DNA of 64,000 nucleotides from assembly GCA_963776505.1 (NCBI GenBank), contig CAVZNH010000088.1, positions 1 through 64,000 of the forward strand, in the 5' to 3' direction. The notes under the pieces were generated by a model. That model had not been told where the DNA came from, did no database searches, and saw only the letters and a program-made list of their open reading frames with translations. How positions within the stretch are numbered: position 1 is the first letter of the stretch; each line of letters starts with the position of its first letter. The DNA is from JAMXLO01 sp963776505. Lineage in GTDB: Bacteria; Pseudomonadota; Alphaproteobacteria; Acetobacterales; Acetobacteraceae. Position numbers and translations under genes: made by a program. Positions 27,411 through 40,174 of this stretch are shown piece after piece.

Positions 27411-27803
27411 TCAGGCCGGCGCCGTCTCGGATAGCGCCACGATCACCTCCTCGGCCGTGCCGTGCAGGTGCACGCACTGCCAGTTGGTTGGGCGATGCGG
27501 GATACTGTTCGGCCCGCCGAAGGTCTCTATCACGCCGATTGTCGTGACCGGCACCTTTTGTCCGAGCGTCGCCTGCACTTCAGGCAGGAAGAAGCCGAAG
27601 CGGGTGCCACCGGTGTCGACCGTCTGCACCAGCGCCACCGAGACCAGGGTGCCGAGCCCGGTGTGATCGGTGGTGATCTGCCCTGGGTTGAAGCTCTTGG
27701 TCGTGCCGCCCTCGGTGAATGTCAGAGCGGTGAAGCCGGGGTTTCCGCCGATCGTGTAGTCGATCTGGATCCCGTTGCCGCTCAGCACATACTTGTTGGC
27801 CAT
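27411..27803 (-). CDS. Conserved hypothetical protein, 130 residues
   Basis: Starts at ATG 27803 (MANKYVLSGNGIQIDYTIGG). The protein is rich in beta-strand sequence, Gly and Thr, with FGFFLPEVQ and IGVIETFGGPNSIPHRP in the middle and WQCVHLHGTAEEVIVAL at the end. Similar small proteins occur in many bacteria without known function. No signal peptide or catalytic motif is evident. Reads leftward, with its promoter side facing the cupin gene's 3' end across ~150 bp. Confidence 0.6.
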   Translation of the reverse strand: MANKYVLSGNGIQIDYTIGGNPGFTALTFTEGGTTKSFNPGQITTDHTGLGTLVSVALVQTVDTGGTRFGFFLPEVQATLGQKVPVTTIGVIETFGGPNSIPHRPTNWQCVHLHGTAEEVIVALSETAPA

Positions 27804-27956
27804 GGGCTGTCCTTTGCCTGTTGCTGTGCCGGCGGGAAGCGATGCCGGCAGCAAAGACGGTATCAAGACCACTCCATTGTCTGTGTGAGGCGTTTCACAA
27901 CCCAAGCTGGTCATCTCATTGCGGGTTCCACACCCGCCTGGCGGCGGGGGTGCGCC

Positions 27957-28412
27957 TTATCGCGCCAGAAACGCCGCAACCACCGGGTTCGCCTTCAGTG
28001 CCGCCAGCTCCTGTTCGTTCGGCAACTGTGGCCGGTCGCGCAGCGCATTTACCATGCAGAGGAACCCGAGCGCCTCGCCCTCCGCGGCACGAAACTGGTG
28101 CCATGCCAAGGACGGGATGGTGACAAGGTCGAACGGCTTTACCGCCCGCACCTCGTCGCCGACCAGGCACTGTCCCCGCCCGCGCAGAATCATCACCGCG
28201 TGCACGTGCTGATGGCGTTCGAGTGTCGAGTAGCCGCCTGCCGCCATTTCGAAATAGCGCAGCTCGCAACCAAGCTCCGCTTCGGAGAACAGCACCTGGC
28301 GAGAGATCGCCTTGAATGGCGCCGCACCTTCCTCCTTGTAGGGCAGGCAGGTCACCTCGTCCCAACGATAGTCGTGGAAGGCGCGAAATTGGGTCGACTG
28401 TTCAGTGTCCAT
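27957..28412 (-). CDS. Cupin-domain protein
   Basis: 151 residues. A single cupin barrel: motif 1 YSTLERHQHVHAVMILRGRG (His, His, His metal ligands) and motif 2 VTIPSLAWHQFRA (His). Small cupins bind Fe, Mn or Zn and act as isomerases, lyases or sugar-processing enzymes. The ATG lies only 6 bp after the stop of the RuBisCO-like gene, so the two are co-transcribed and the cupin may act on the same or a related sugar-derived substrate. An internal TTG two codons upstream is a possible alternative start. Confidence 0.82.
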   Translation of the reverse strand: MDTEQSTQFRAFHDYRWDEVTCLPYKEEGAAPFKAISRQVLFSEAELGCELRYFEMAAGGYSTLERHQHVHAVMILRGRGQCLVGDEVRAVKPFDLVTIPSLAWHQFRAAEGEALGFLCMVNALRDRPQLPNEQELAALKANPVVAAFLAR

Positions 28413-28418
28413 GGACAA

Positions 28419-29502
28419 TCACCGATAGCTGTGCTGCGCGACCGCTCTGGCAAACGCGGCGGTCTCCTCGGCCAGCCGCTCACGCGCGGCGAGCAGACTG
28501 CCGCCGATCAGCAACATCGCGTCCGGTCCATAGAAGTCAAGTATCTCGGGTACGCGCTCGAGCGTCATGCCGCCGGCGGGCACCGGCATGCTGGCTCGGA
28601 TGCCGTCCCACGGCTGGCGCGCCTGCTCGAGCGAGGCTCCGGCAGGTTTCCGTCGTATAGCCGAAGCGGCCGCCGTGGTTTGGGAAGATCACCGCGTCGG
28701 CGCCGAGTACGCGGAACAGCTTGCCGATCAGCAGGTCCGATGCGATGCGCGCAGCGCCGCCCATGGTCGGGTGCGCGAAGAATGCCACATCCGGATATTG
28801 CCTCACCAGCGTCTGCATCGTGGACCAGCCGGCAATCATCGGCGCGATCAGCACCGTGTCGATGCCGTGCGCCCGGGCGATGTCGATCTGGCGCCGCATT
28901 GCGTCCAGATCGCCCGACAGGCTGGGCACATACCGCGTGCAGCCGATGCTGCCGGCGATCGCGGCGACGCGTTCGGCGAACGGCGAATAGGCCTGGTTAG
29001 CCAGGCCATGATCATCCTTGATAAAGTCGATGCCGCCGCGGGCAAACTGTTCCGCCAGTTGCGACAGCCGCGCAGGCGGCACGCCCTGCGGCTTCAGCGC
29101 CGAGCAGGTGAGCGCACGGCCGAACGCCCCAGTTCGCCGGCGCAAGCCATCGATGCCATGCCGTGGGCCGCCGAATGCGGCAGCAAGGTCGGCGGGAACG
29201 TCCACGTCCAGCAGCACGACATCCTCGTGCAGCGAGGTATTGCCGAACACCATGTTGAGGAACTGCCCGGCATCGCCGCCTATCGTGGCGGTAGCCAGAC
29301 CGATGCGCACGTCGAAAACCCCGCCGCCGCGGTCCTCGATCGCTTCGACGTCGCCCACGATATCGCATAGGATTGCCTGCTCGGCGATGGCGGAGAGCGG
29401 CATCTCCACGCTCTGCTCTACCGCTATCGACTGCGCCCGCGCCTCAATCGAAGCGGCGTCCGAGCGGATGCGGTAAACTGCGGTGAAGCGTGACGCTGGC
29501 AT
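28419..29502 (-). pseudogene. RuBisCO-like protein (form IV), one frameshift near the C-terminus
   Basis: From ATG 29502 the first ~290 codons read as a RuBisCO-like protein. Features are LTCSALKPQG (Lys137, counterpart of RuBisCO Lys175), GGIDFIKDDHG (Lys162-Asp-Asp-His165, counterpart of K201-x-D203-E204), FAHPTMGG and FPNHGGRFGYTTETCR. Around 28650 the frame shifts. The neighbouring frame carries SLEQARQPWDGIRASMPVPAGGMTLERV…LLIGGSLLAARE to TGA at 28419-28421, the expected C-terminal barrel end. His at the position of the Glu metal ligand makes carboxylase activity unlikely. Known RLPs catalyse enolisation or decarboxylation of phosphorylated sugar acids. Single-base error or true disruption cannot be told apart here. 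Confidence 0.82.
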
Positions 29503-29538
29503 GTGCCGCCGGATGATAGGCCACGCCCGTGGGAGTGC

Positions 29539-32004
29539 CTACCCGACGGCCGCTACCGGCACGCCCCAGATGTCCGTGGCGTATTCGCGGATAGTGCGGT
29601 CGGACGAGAACCACCCCATCTGCGCCGTGTTCAGCACGCTCGAACGCCACCAGGCGCGCCGGTCGCACCACCGCGTCGCGACCTTCCATTGCGTGTCCGC
29701 ATAGGCGTCGAAGTCGGCGGCCACCATGAACCAGTCGCTCGAGGTCAGGTCGGCCACCAGATCGCGATAGCGGTCGTGCTCGTCTGGCGAGAACAGGCCT
29801 GAACCGATCGCGTCCAGCACCTGTCGCAGCGCGGGTGACGGAACCGACGGCGGGCTGTGTTGCCACCGGCGGTCCTCGACCTGCTCCGCGGTCAGACCGA
29901 AGGTGAACATGTTGTCCGCGCCAACCCGGTCGAGGATTTCCAGATTGGCTCCGTCCAGCGTGCCGATGGTCAATGCGCCGTTCAGCGCCAGCTTCATGTT
30001 GCCGGTGCCGGACGCTTCCATGCCGGCGGTCGAGATCTGCTCGGAGAGATCCGCCGCGGGGATGATGACCTCCGCCAGGCTGACATTGTAATCCGGCAGA
30101 AACACGACCTTCAGTTGATCGCGCACCGCCGGATCGTTGTTCACCACGTTCGCCACATCATGGATCAGCTTGATGATCAGCTTGGCACGCTTGTAGCTGG
30201 CAGCCGCTCGGCCGGAGTAGAGCTTCACGCGTGGCACCCAGTTCCGTGTCGGCTGAGCGCGCATCGCGAGGTATAGCGAAATCGTCTCGAGAATGTTCAG
30301 CAACTGCCGCTTGTATTCGTGGATCCGCTTGATGTGCACATCAACAAGCGCGTCCGGATCGATCGTGATGTCCAGCCTCTCGGCAACCAGTGCGGCCAGC
30401 GCCGTCTTATTGGCGCGCCTCACCGCGATCAGCCGTTCGTGCAGGGCCGTATCGTCGGCCAGCGGCACGAGACGCTCCAGCGCCATCCCGTCATCGAGTA
30501 TCTGCGGTCCAACCGCATCGCACAGCACGGCGGTGAGACGCGGATTGGCAGTGTGGAGCCAGCGCCGGAAGGTGATGCCGTTGGTCTTATTGACGATACG
30601 GTCGGGATACAGCTGGTGCAGTGATCGGAACACGGTGCACCGCATCAGCTCGGTGTGCAGCGCGGACACGCCGTTGACCTTGTGCGAACCGACGAAGGCC
30701 AGTGTGCCCATGCGCACCCGCCTCTCGCCATGCTCATCGATCAGCGACACCTCGGACAGATCAGGCACATCCGGTCGCCCGGCCAATGCGTCGAGATGCA
30801 GCCTGTTGATCTCGTAGATGATCTGCATGTGGCGCGGCAGCAGCCGCTCCATCAGTGGAACCGGCCAGGTTTCCAGCGCCTCCGGCAGCAGCGTGTGATT
30901 GGTGTACGAGATGGTGCCGCCGGTGATCCGCCACGCCTCGTCCCATGGCAATTGGTGCTCGTCGACCAGCAGGCGCATCAGCTCGGCGACAACGATCGCC
31001 GGATGGGTGTCGTTGAGCTGGATGGCACACTTGTCGGCCAGGTTATGCAGTTCGCCGTACTGGCGGATATGCCGATGCAGCAGGTCCTGCAACGATGCCG
31101 AGGAGAAGAAATACTCCTGACGCAGCCGCAGCTCCTGACCCGCTGGGGTCTCATCGCTCGGATAGAGGATCTGCGAAATGGAGTTCGCGCGGGCACGCGC
31201 AGCCAACGCCCCGACATGATCGCCGCGGTTGAAAGTCTCCAGCTCCAACGGGTCTGGCGCCCGCGCCGACCACAGCCGAAGCGTGTTTGCGTGCTTGCCA
31301 CGCCAGCCGACCACAGGCGTGTCGTAAGCGATGGCGTTCACCGTCTCATCAGGATGCCAGACGGACGCTAACGTGCCGTCCGAGGCTGGGACAAGGTGCA
31401 CGTGTCCGCCGAAGCCCACCTTGTAGTTGATGTCAGGCCGCTCGAACTCCCATGGATTGCCGAAGGACAGCCAGTTCTCTGGATACTCATGCTGCCAGCC
31501 GTCCCGCATCACCTGCTGGAACAACCCATGATTGTAGCGAATGCCGAAGCCATGGGCTGGGATATGCAGGCTGGCCATGCTGTCCATGAAGCAGGCCGCG
31601 AGGCGCCCAAGGCCGCCGTTGCCGAGCGCGGGGTCCGGCTCCATCGAACGCAGACGGTCGAGGCTCACCCCCAATTCGGCAAGTGCAAGCCGCATTGGCT
31701 CGATCAGGCCGGCGTTGTTCAGCGAGTCCATCAGCAACCGGCCCGGCAGGAACTCCAGCGAGAGGTAGTACACACGCTTACGCTGCTTTGCGGTATCGTT
31801 GCGCGTGCTCTGCAGCCATCGATCTACGATCCGATCTCGCAGTGCCAGGGCCGCCGCCACGAACCAGTCGCGATCGCCGGCAACCAGCGGATCCCGCCCG
31901 GTCGCATAGGTAAGCTTCTCAACGATGAGACGACGCAGCGCCTCGACATCCCTTTCACTCGTGGGCGCATCGATCGGGTCGAGGAAAATTTCAGGTCTGT
32001 CCAT
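29539..32004 (-). CDS. glgP: Glycogen/maltodextrin phosphorylase
   Basis: 821 residues, full length. It releases glucose-1-phosphate from alpha-1,4-glucans. The N-terminal region has YYLSLEFLPGRLLMDSL and GNGGLGRLAACFMDSMA. The PLP site is in EASGTGNMKLALNGALTIGT (Lys in NMKLALNG), with LDGANLEI following. IRRIHEYKRQ-like sequence (HIKRIHEYKRQLLN) is also present. No other glycogen genes lie in the window. It sits upstream of the RLP gene in the same direction with 36 bp between them, so a shared transcript is possible but a functional link is not implied. Confidence 0.95.
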   Translation of the reverse strand: MDRPEIFLDPIDAPTSERDVEALRRLIVEKLTYATGRDPLVAGDRDWFVAAALALRDRIVDRWLQSTRNDTAKQRKRVYYLSLEFLPGRLLMDSLNNAGLIEPMRLALAELGVSLDRLRSMEPDPALGNGGLGRLAACFMDSMASLHIPAHGFGIRYNHGLFQQVMRDGWQHEYPENWLSFGNPWEFERPDINYKVGFGGHVHLVPASDGTLASVWHPDETVNAIAYDTPVVGWRGKHANTLRLWSARAPDPLELETFNRGDHVGALAARARANSISQILYPSDETPAGQELRLRQEYFFSSASLQDLLHRHIRQYGELHNLADKCAIQLNDTHPAIVVAELMRLLVDEHQLPWDEAWRITGGTISYTNHTLLPEALETWPVPLMERLLPRHMQIIYEINRLHLDALAGRPDVPDLSEVSLIDEHGERRVRMGTLAFVGSHKVNGVSALHTELMRCTVFRSLHQLYPDRIVNKTNGITFRRWLHTANPRLTAVLCDAVGPQILDDGMALERLVPLADDTALHERLIAVRRANKTALAALVAERLDITIDPDALVDVHIKRIHEYKRQLLNILETISLYLAMRAQPTRNWVPRVKLYSGRAAASYKRAKLIIKLIHDVANVVNNDPAVRDQLKVVFLPDYNVSLAEVIIPAADLSEQISTAGMEASGTGNMKLALNGALTIGTLDGANLEILDRVGADNMFTFGLTAEQVEDRRWQHSPPSVPSPALRQVLDAIGSGLFSPDEHDRYRDLVADLTSSDWFMVAADFDAYADTQWKVATRWCDRRAWWRSSVLNTAQMGWFSSDRTIREYATDIWGVPVAAVG

Positions 32005-32273
32005 GGGTCACCGTGTCCCTAGGGGGCCTCAAGACGCAAGCTGGTCAATGAGTGAGGTTGACTTCCAGCCGATTGGAAGCGCCCTGGCGGACCGCACGCG
32101 CACGTCTGTCAGACAACCGTGTAGCGCGACGTTTCGTTTGTGTCATCAAATTCTCCTCGCCCTTCATGTGTTAACGAACCGGGCGGCGGTCATGCAACGA
32201 GGAAATAAAGGAAAAGCTATGGCAGGAAATTCACTGACGCAACCTCCGGTTATATATTCTAGTATGCAATCAA
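32005..32273. other. Intergenic region between glgP and ccmB
   Basis: About 270 bp, locally AT-rich toward 32100-32280. It probably holds the glgP promoter (reading left). A 22-codon ORF preceded by a purine-rich stretch (32220-32288) overlaps the ccmB stop, but I do not consider it supported. Confidence 0.4.
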
Positions 32274-32939
32274 CTATTCGTTGGTGAAACGGAGACCGGC
32301 TCCCGCGACTACCGGGCAAAGCGGCAGGGCCGCTACCAACAGGGCAGCGAGCAACAGCAGATGAGGCTGCGGGCTGAGTGCGTCTGACGCGGCATCCGCC
32401 GCGGCAACGCCGAAGATCAGCACCGGTGTAGTCAGCGGCAGTACGAGCAGGGGCAGCAGCACGCTGCCGCGCCGGGCGCCCAGGACAATTGCGGCGACGG
32501 CGGTCCCGAGTAGCGACAGCAGCATTGTGCCGGGCAGCAGGCCAAGGAGCAGCGCCGGCAGCGCCTGTTCCGGCATCCGCAGCATGACCGCCAGCGGCGC
32601 GGCCGCAAGCAGCAGCGGCAGCCCTGTGATCAGCCAGTGCGCCGTGGTCTTCGCCAGGGCAAGCGCCGCTGGCGGCAGTCCGCAAAGCAGGAGTTGGTCG
32701 AGCGAGCCGTCCTCGAAGTCGGCGCCGAACAAGCGGTCCAGCGGCAGCAGCGCGGCGAGCAGTGCGCATACCCAGACGATGCCGGGCGCGATGCGGCCGA
32801 GGGTTTCGGGAGCGGGTCCAATGGCGAGCGGGAACAGCGCCGCAGTCAGCAGAAAGAACAGCAGGGCAGCAAGCGTGTCAGCGCCGTGGCGCACCGAAAG
32901 CCGCAGTTCGCGCACCAGGACCGCGAGGAATGCGCTCAT
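32274..32939 (-). CDS. ccmB: Heme exporter membrane subunit CcmB
   Basis: 221 residues, six hydrophobic segments. It is the membrane part of the CcmABCD complex that releases heme-loaded CcmE for cytochrome c maturation. FLAVLVRELRLSVRHGADTLAALLFFLL at the N-terminus and FGADFEDGSLDQLLLCGLP are characteristic CcmB stretches. Start placed at ATG 32939. ccmB follows ccmA with a 102-bp gap occupied by a GC-rich palindrome, while these genes commonly abut or overlap. Confidence 0.9.
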   Translation of the reverse strand: MSAFLAVLVRELRLSVRHGADTLAALLFFLLTAALFPLAIGPAPETLGRIAPGIVWVCALLAALLPLDRLFGADFEDGSLDQLLLCGLPPAALALAKTTAHWLITGLPLLLAAAPLAVMLRMPEQALPALLLGLLPGTMLLSLLGTAVAAIVLGARRGSVLLPLLVLPLTTPVLIFGVAAADAASDALSPQPHLLLLAALLVAALPLCPVVAGAGLRFTNE

Positions 32940-32953
32940 GGAATCACTACGCA

Positions 32954-33023
32954 CGGGGGGAGGGAGAAGGGGCCATGAAGATCCGCGGCCCCCCTCCCCC
33001 GCCGCCCTCCCGCAGGGGGAGGG
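32954..33023. repeat. GC-rich palindromic element between ccmA and ccmB
   Basis: GGGGAGGGAGAAGGGGCC and GGCCCCCCTCCCCC are mutually complementary, and CCCTCCC-GCA-GGGGGAGGG at 33005-33023 forms a further hairpin. It resembles dispersed intergenic repeats of alphaproteobacteria and probably inserted into the ccmAB operon. It could act as a weak attenuator or mRNA-stability element. Confidence 0.55.
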
Positions 33024-33041
33024 TGAGAATCTGAAGCACGC

Positions 33042-33636
33042 TCATCCCAGCGCGATTTCCGTGGCATCGCTCAGCGGCAACGGCAGGTGCGTCGCGGCAA
33101 CCGCTATCCCACCTCTGTTGCGGTGCACCGCCAGCATCGCGCCGAAGCGCTCGACTGACCTCGCGTCCAATCCAAGCGTCGGCTCGTCGAGCAGCCACAG
33201 TGGAGCGTGCGATAGCGCGAGCCTCGCCAGCGTTAGACGACGTCGCTGTCCCGCGGACAGCATGCGCGCCGGCAGGTCGGCGAGTTCCTCCAACCCGACC
33301 TCGGCCAGCGCCTCTCCAACGGCACCACCGTTCAGCCTTGCCGCGAACCGCAGGTTCTCCGCCGCGGTGAACATGGGCTTCACCGCGTCCTGATGCCCGA
33401 CATACATCACCCGCCGCGCGTGTGACCGACAGATCGGCCAGTGCATCCGCGCCATCCCACAACAGCGTCCCTGCTGCCGGTCGCAGCAGTCCGGCCAGCA
33501 GCCGCAACAGTGTCGTCTTTCCCGACCCGTTCGGCCCTGTGAGCAGGAGGACGCCCCCTGCGGCCACGACGAAGTCAAGGTCACGGAACACCAGCCGCTC
33601 GCCGCGCAACGCCGCCAGACCCGCCGCCTGCAACAC
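33042..33636 (-). pseudogene. ccmA: Heme exporter ATPase CcmA, one frameshift
   Basis: From GTG 33636 the frame reads VVLQAAGLAALRGERLVFRDLDF and Walker A GPNGSGKTTLLRLLAGLL. After DLSV (~33430) it must shift by one base to read RRVMYVGHQDAVKPMFTAAENL. From there LSAGQRRRLTLARL (signature) and WLLDEPTLGLD (Walker B) follow to the stop at 33042. The total of 595 bases is one more than a multiple of three, consistent with one extra base in GGTCACACGCG. Length 198 residues is normal for CcmA, the ATPase partner of CcmB. A functional gene with sequence error is quite possible. Confidence 0.85.
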
Positions 33637-33752
33637 GACCGCCCCCGCCTTGTGGACGCTCGCTGGCTGGTGTGTTCTAAGCCCGCGAGCGCAGGGACCA
33701 TTGCACCTGCGGCACACCGCCTCAACTTCGCCGCTCAACGGAAGGCGCATCC

Positions 33753-36445
<2,693 letters not shown>

Positions 36446-36449
<4 letters not shown>

Positions 36450-38499
36450 TACCGACACTGAGGGTCCGCCTTCAGCAACTATCGAGCAGCCTGAACCTTC
36501 AGGCGTTGAGCCTGGCGGAGGGTATCCGCGCAGCGCTGTCCGTCGCCGCCATCATCGCGTTGAACGAATATCTGCAGTGGCCCCCACTCATCATGGCGGC
36601 ACTTGCAGCGCTCAATACCTGCATGGGCGATCCGGGTGGGGCAATCCGCCGACGCGTTCCGGTATTGCTCACGTTCACGGTGCTTGGCGCGCTAGTTGTT
36701 GCCGGCGTTGGCCTGGCGCGGGGCTGTGGGATCGCGGTGGCGCTGCCACTTGGGATGTTCGGCCTGTTCTGCGCAACGTTCGTCCGCATCTACGGTGAGA
36801 CGGCGCAGATGCTTGGCGTGCTGCTGGGCGTCATGCTGATCATCTCGCTCGATCGCCCTGTCCCGGACGTCACACAGGCCGGCATCCTGGCGGCGGTATT
36901 CATCGGCGGGGGTCTGTGGGCAACGCTGCTCACGCTGGTCATCTGGCCGATCTACCCATACATGCCGGCACGCCGCGCCGTGGCCGAGGTCTATCGAGCT
37001 TTGACGGCGGCAGCGGAAAATCTCCGCGCCCTGCTTCAAGCAGGCGACACGGATGAAGCCTCGTGGGACGCACATGCCCATGCGAACCTGAGTTGTGCGC
37101 GCACGGCGATCGAGGCAGCACGCGAGGCGGTCACGGACATCCAACGGACGCGCGGCGGTCCAAGCGAAGAGGCGCGACATGGCGTCATCCGTCTGGAGTT
37201 CCTCCGATCAGCTTCTCGCCGCACTGATCGCGTTCGGCGACCGACTGCAGCGCGCCGATGCGCAAGAGCGTGCCGTTGGCGAAAAGCTGCTGGGGCGGTT
37301 GCAGCCGACGCTGCTGGCGTTCGCTCAGTCGATCATGACCGGCAGCACAGAGACGAACCAACAGATCGACCAGTCGATCACGGCGATGGCGACGGACGCC
37401 GCGTCGCTGCCTGAGCCCAACGCTGTACGCGCCATAGCCGAGAAGATTGTCGAGCAACTGCGCATCGCCTACACGATGTCGGTCCCGGCCAATTTCCTGC
37501 CAGGCGCCGGGCTCGACGGAACTCCGCCGAGCCTTCGCCAGCGACTGCTCCAGCCGTTGCTGGCAAACCTCGATTGGCAGTCTCCGGCATTGCGCCACGC
37601 ACTGCGGTTAACGGTGGTCGCGACACCTGCCCTCGCCTTCACCATGCTGTGGTTCACACCGTATGACCATTGGCTGACAATAACGATCGCCATGACGATG
37701 CAGCCATATTTTGGGCTGACCTACAGCCCGCGTATTTCAGCGTATCGCCGGAACCGTCATAGGCGGGCTGGCGGCGGCACTGATTGGGGTGATCTGCACC
37801 ACGCAGATAGCGCTGGCTGCAGCAATGTTTCCACTCGCGATGGTGACGCTGGCGGCACGCACACTCAGCTACGGCCTCTTCATCGCGTGGCTGACGCCGC
37901 TGATCGTGCTGCTCGTTGATATCACCCAGCCGGGCGCCAGCGAATGGTTGGTTGCCGGCATCCGCGCGCTCTTCACTGTGATCGGTGGCGCCGTGGCGGT
38001 GGCTGCGTGCTTCCTGCTGTGGCCCAACTTCGAGCCGCAGCGCCTGTTGCAGGAGATGCGCGATGCCATCGCCGCACAGGGACGCTATGCCGACGCGGTG
38101 CTGTCAAACCTGCTGGGCGAGAAGGCGGTCACCACGGTGGAGCGAGCGCGCCGCGAGGGCGGCCTTGCCACCAACAGTCTGGAAGCATCCATCAGCCGGG
38201 CTTTGCTTGAGCGTGGCACGGGCTCGCAAGCCATACTGCGGGCGGCCACGCTGATCGACGCGGCGTTGCGCCGCTGCGCAGGTCGCATGACTGCGATCAT
38301 GCTCGACCCGACCATGCGGACCGCGCTGCCGCAACCGGCCTGGCGCGCCTGGCAGGATTGGATCGCTCGTTCGAGCGCGGCTCTCGCAGCAGGGAGCACG
38401 CAACTCGATCCGCGACCGGTTCCTGCCATCGAGGCGGTCTCCCGTGTCGGTCGTCAGTTCGAGCTGATCGCCGGGGCGTTGGAGCGCCTGCCCGGCTGA
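36446..38499 (+). pseudogene. FUSC-type inner-membrane protein (fusaric acid resistance-like), two frameshifts
   Basis: The N-terminal part (36446-~37190) has clustered hydrophobic helices such as RAALSVAAIIALNEYLQWPPLIMAALAAL and ends with a helical domain. The second part (~37190-37735) is in another frame: SSDQLLAALIAFGDRLQRADAQ to HWLTITIAMTMQPYFGLTYSPR. The third part (~37735-38499) continues VICTTQIALAAAMFPLAMVTLAARTLSYGLFIAWLTPLIVLL. Two blocks of membrane helices around cytoplasmic helical domains are the FUSC layout of aromatic-acid efflux or aluminium/aromatic resistance proteins (~680 residues). The TTG start overlapping the acnA stop is uncertain. Confidence 0.75.
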
Positions 38500-38531
38500 G
38501 ATACCCTGCAAAGGAGGATCGGGGGCAGCGA

Positions 38532-39079
38532 ATGAGCGACGGACCGCCGGCGTGGATCGAGGTCATCGAGCAGCGTACGCGTCGCAACCTTGGCCGGGCT
38601 CTGTTCGCCGCACGTTGGATCATGGCGCCGATCTATGTCGGCCTGCTGGTCGCGCTGGGCCTGGTGGTCGTGAAGTTTGTCCAGATGCTGATGCAGACGG
38701 TTCCTGGATATCTCGCGTTGGACACGCAACGAGGCAATCTTTCTCGTCCTCACGTCTGGTCGATCTGTCGCTGGTCGCCAATCTCGTTGTCATCGTCATG
38801 CTCGCCGGCTGGGAGAATTTCGTTGGCCGCCTGCTGGCATCGACGTCGGATGACAGGCCGACCTGGCTGGGAGGCATGGATTTCGCGACTGTTAAGCTGC
38901 GTCTTCTCGGATCGATCGTGGCGATTGCCGCAATCCAGATCCTCGAGACGTTCGTGCATATCGAGAACGTCAGAAGCCAGGACGCTGGCTGGCGACTTGC
39001 CATCCTGATCGGGATAGGCCTGGTCGGTGTCCTGTTGGCGGTGGCCGACCGGCTGAGCGAACGCCACGACAGGAATTGA
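38532..39079 (+). pseudogene. UPF0114 (YqhA-like) membrane protein, two frameshifts
   Basis: Starts MSDGPPAWIEVIEQ and ARWIMAPIYVGLLVALGLVVVKF. The family core LVDLSLVANLVVIVMLAGWENFVGRL lies in a second frame from ~38755. Removing one A in ACGCAACGAGG (~38724) and one T in CACGTCTGG (~38755) restores DTxEAIFLVLTLVDLSLVAN. With two bases removed the length is 182 codons, normal for the family. Three membrane helices; function unknown. The next gene starts 4 bp after the stop, so they form an operon. Confidence 0.8.
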
Positions 39080-39083
39080 TCAG

Positions 39084-40144
39084 ATGCAGGTTGGCATTCA
39101 GTTCTTCCCCGATATCGGCCCGGACGTGAAGTCGGGACGCGACTACTGGCAGGACGCACTGTCGCTGGTCGCGCTGTGCGACCGTTACGGCTACAGCCAC
39201 GTCCGCACGGTGGAGCACTATTTTCATCCATACGGCGGCTACAGCCCGAACCCCGTGGTGTTCCTCGCTGCCGCCGCACAGGTGACCAAACGCGCTCGGC
39301 TCGTGACGGGTGCGGTGCTGCCGGCATTCAACAATCCGCTGAAGCTCGCCGGCGAACTCGCCATGCTGGATGCGCTGTGCGACGGCAGACTCGACATCGG
39401 CTTCGCGCGCGCCTTCCTGCCGCACGAATTCGCCCGCTTCGGCGTCAGGCTAGACGAAAGCCGTGCGCGCTTCGACGAAGGCATGGAGCAGGTGAGGCTG
39501 CTGCTGGAGCAGGAGAACGTCTCCTGCGAGGGACGCTTCCACAGCTTCCGCAATGTCACCTCCCTGCCGCGCCCGACACAGCAGCCGCGGCCGCCGTTCT
39601 ACGTCGCCGCACTGGCGACCAGAGGAGTCGTTCGAACGCGCCGGCGCGGCGGGCCATGGCATCATGGCGATCCCGATGGCCGGCGGCGCGATGGCGGAGC
39701 TGATCGGCATCTACCGCGAGGCATGGCGCAGGCGCCGGCCATCCCGGCCGCGGCACGGTGATGTTGGCGTTCCACATGTTCTGCCACGCCGACCAAGCGA
39801 AGGCTGAGCAGATCGCGCGCGAGCCGCTGAACCGCTATCTACGCTCGCTGGTCACCGCGGCATCCGACTGGATGAAGGGCGAAAGTTCGGCTGACTATCC
39901 AGGCTACGACAAGATCATCGCCGCGTTGTCACGCGACACTTTCGAAACCCAGGTCGAGAAATGCGCTGCATGGATCGGCACCCCACAACGGATACTTGAT
40001 ACGGTCGCGACCTATCGCGCGCAGATCGGCGATTTCGAGATCGCCTCGGTGCAGGTCAACTTCAACGATATCACACTGGCTGATGCACAGTCGTCGATGC
40101 GCCTGTTCGGTGAGGAAGTGCTGCCCCGCCTGCCGAAGCTATGA
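39084..40144 (+). pseudogene. LLM-class flavin-dependent oxidoreductase (bacterial luciferase-like), two frameshifts
   Basis: MQVGIQFFPDIGPDVKSGRDYW and HVRTVEHYFHPYGGYSPNP mark the start of a luciferase-like monooxygenase. AFARAFLPHEFARFGV and RFDEGMEQVRLL continue it. Frames change near 39617 (ESFERAGAAGHGIMAIPMAGG) and ~39750 (TVMLAFHMFCHADQAKAEQIAREPLNRYL). It ends DFEIASVQVNFNDITLADAQSSMRLFGEEVLPRL. These enzymes use FMNH2 and O2 on small organic substrates. A diverged copy of the last ~30 codons occurs at 41884-41962. Downstream of UPF0114 by 4 bp. Confidence 0.8.
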
Positions 40145-40174
40145 CCGTCAGCGGCGGCGTTTGCGCCCGAAAGA

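Noticed and set aside
32220..32288. 22-codon ORF after a purine-rich stretch in the glgP-ccmB gap
   Set aside because: Too short, overlaps the ccmB stop, and has no similarity or conserved context to support it.
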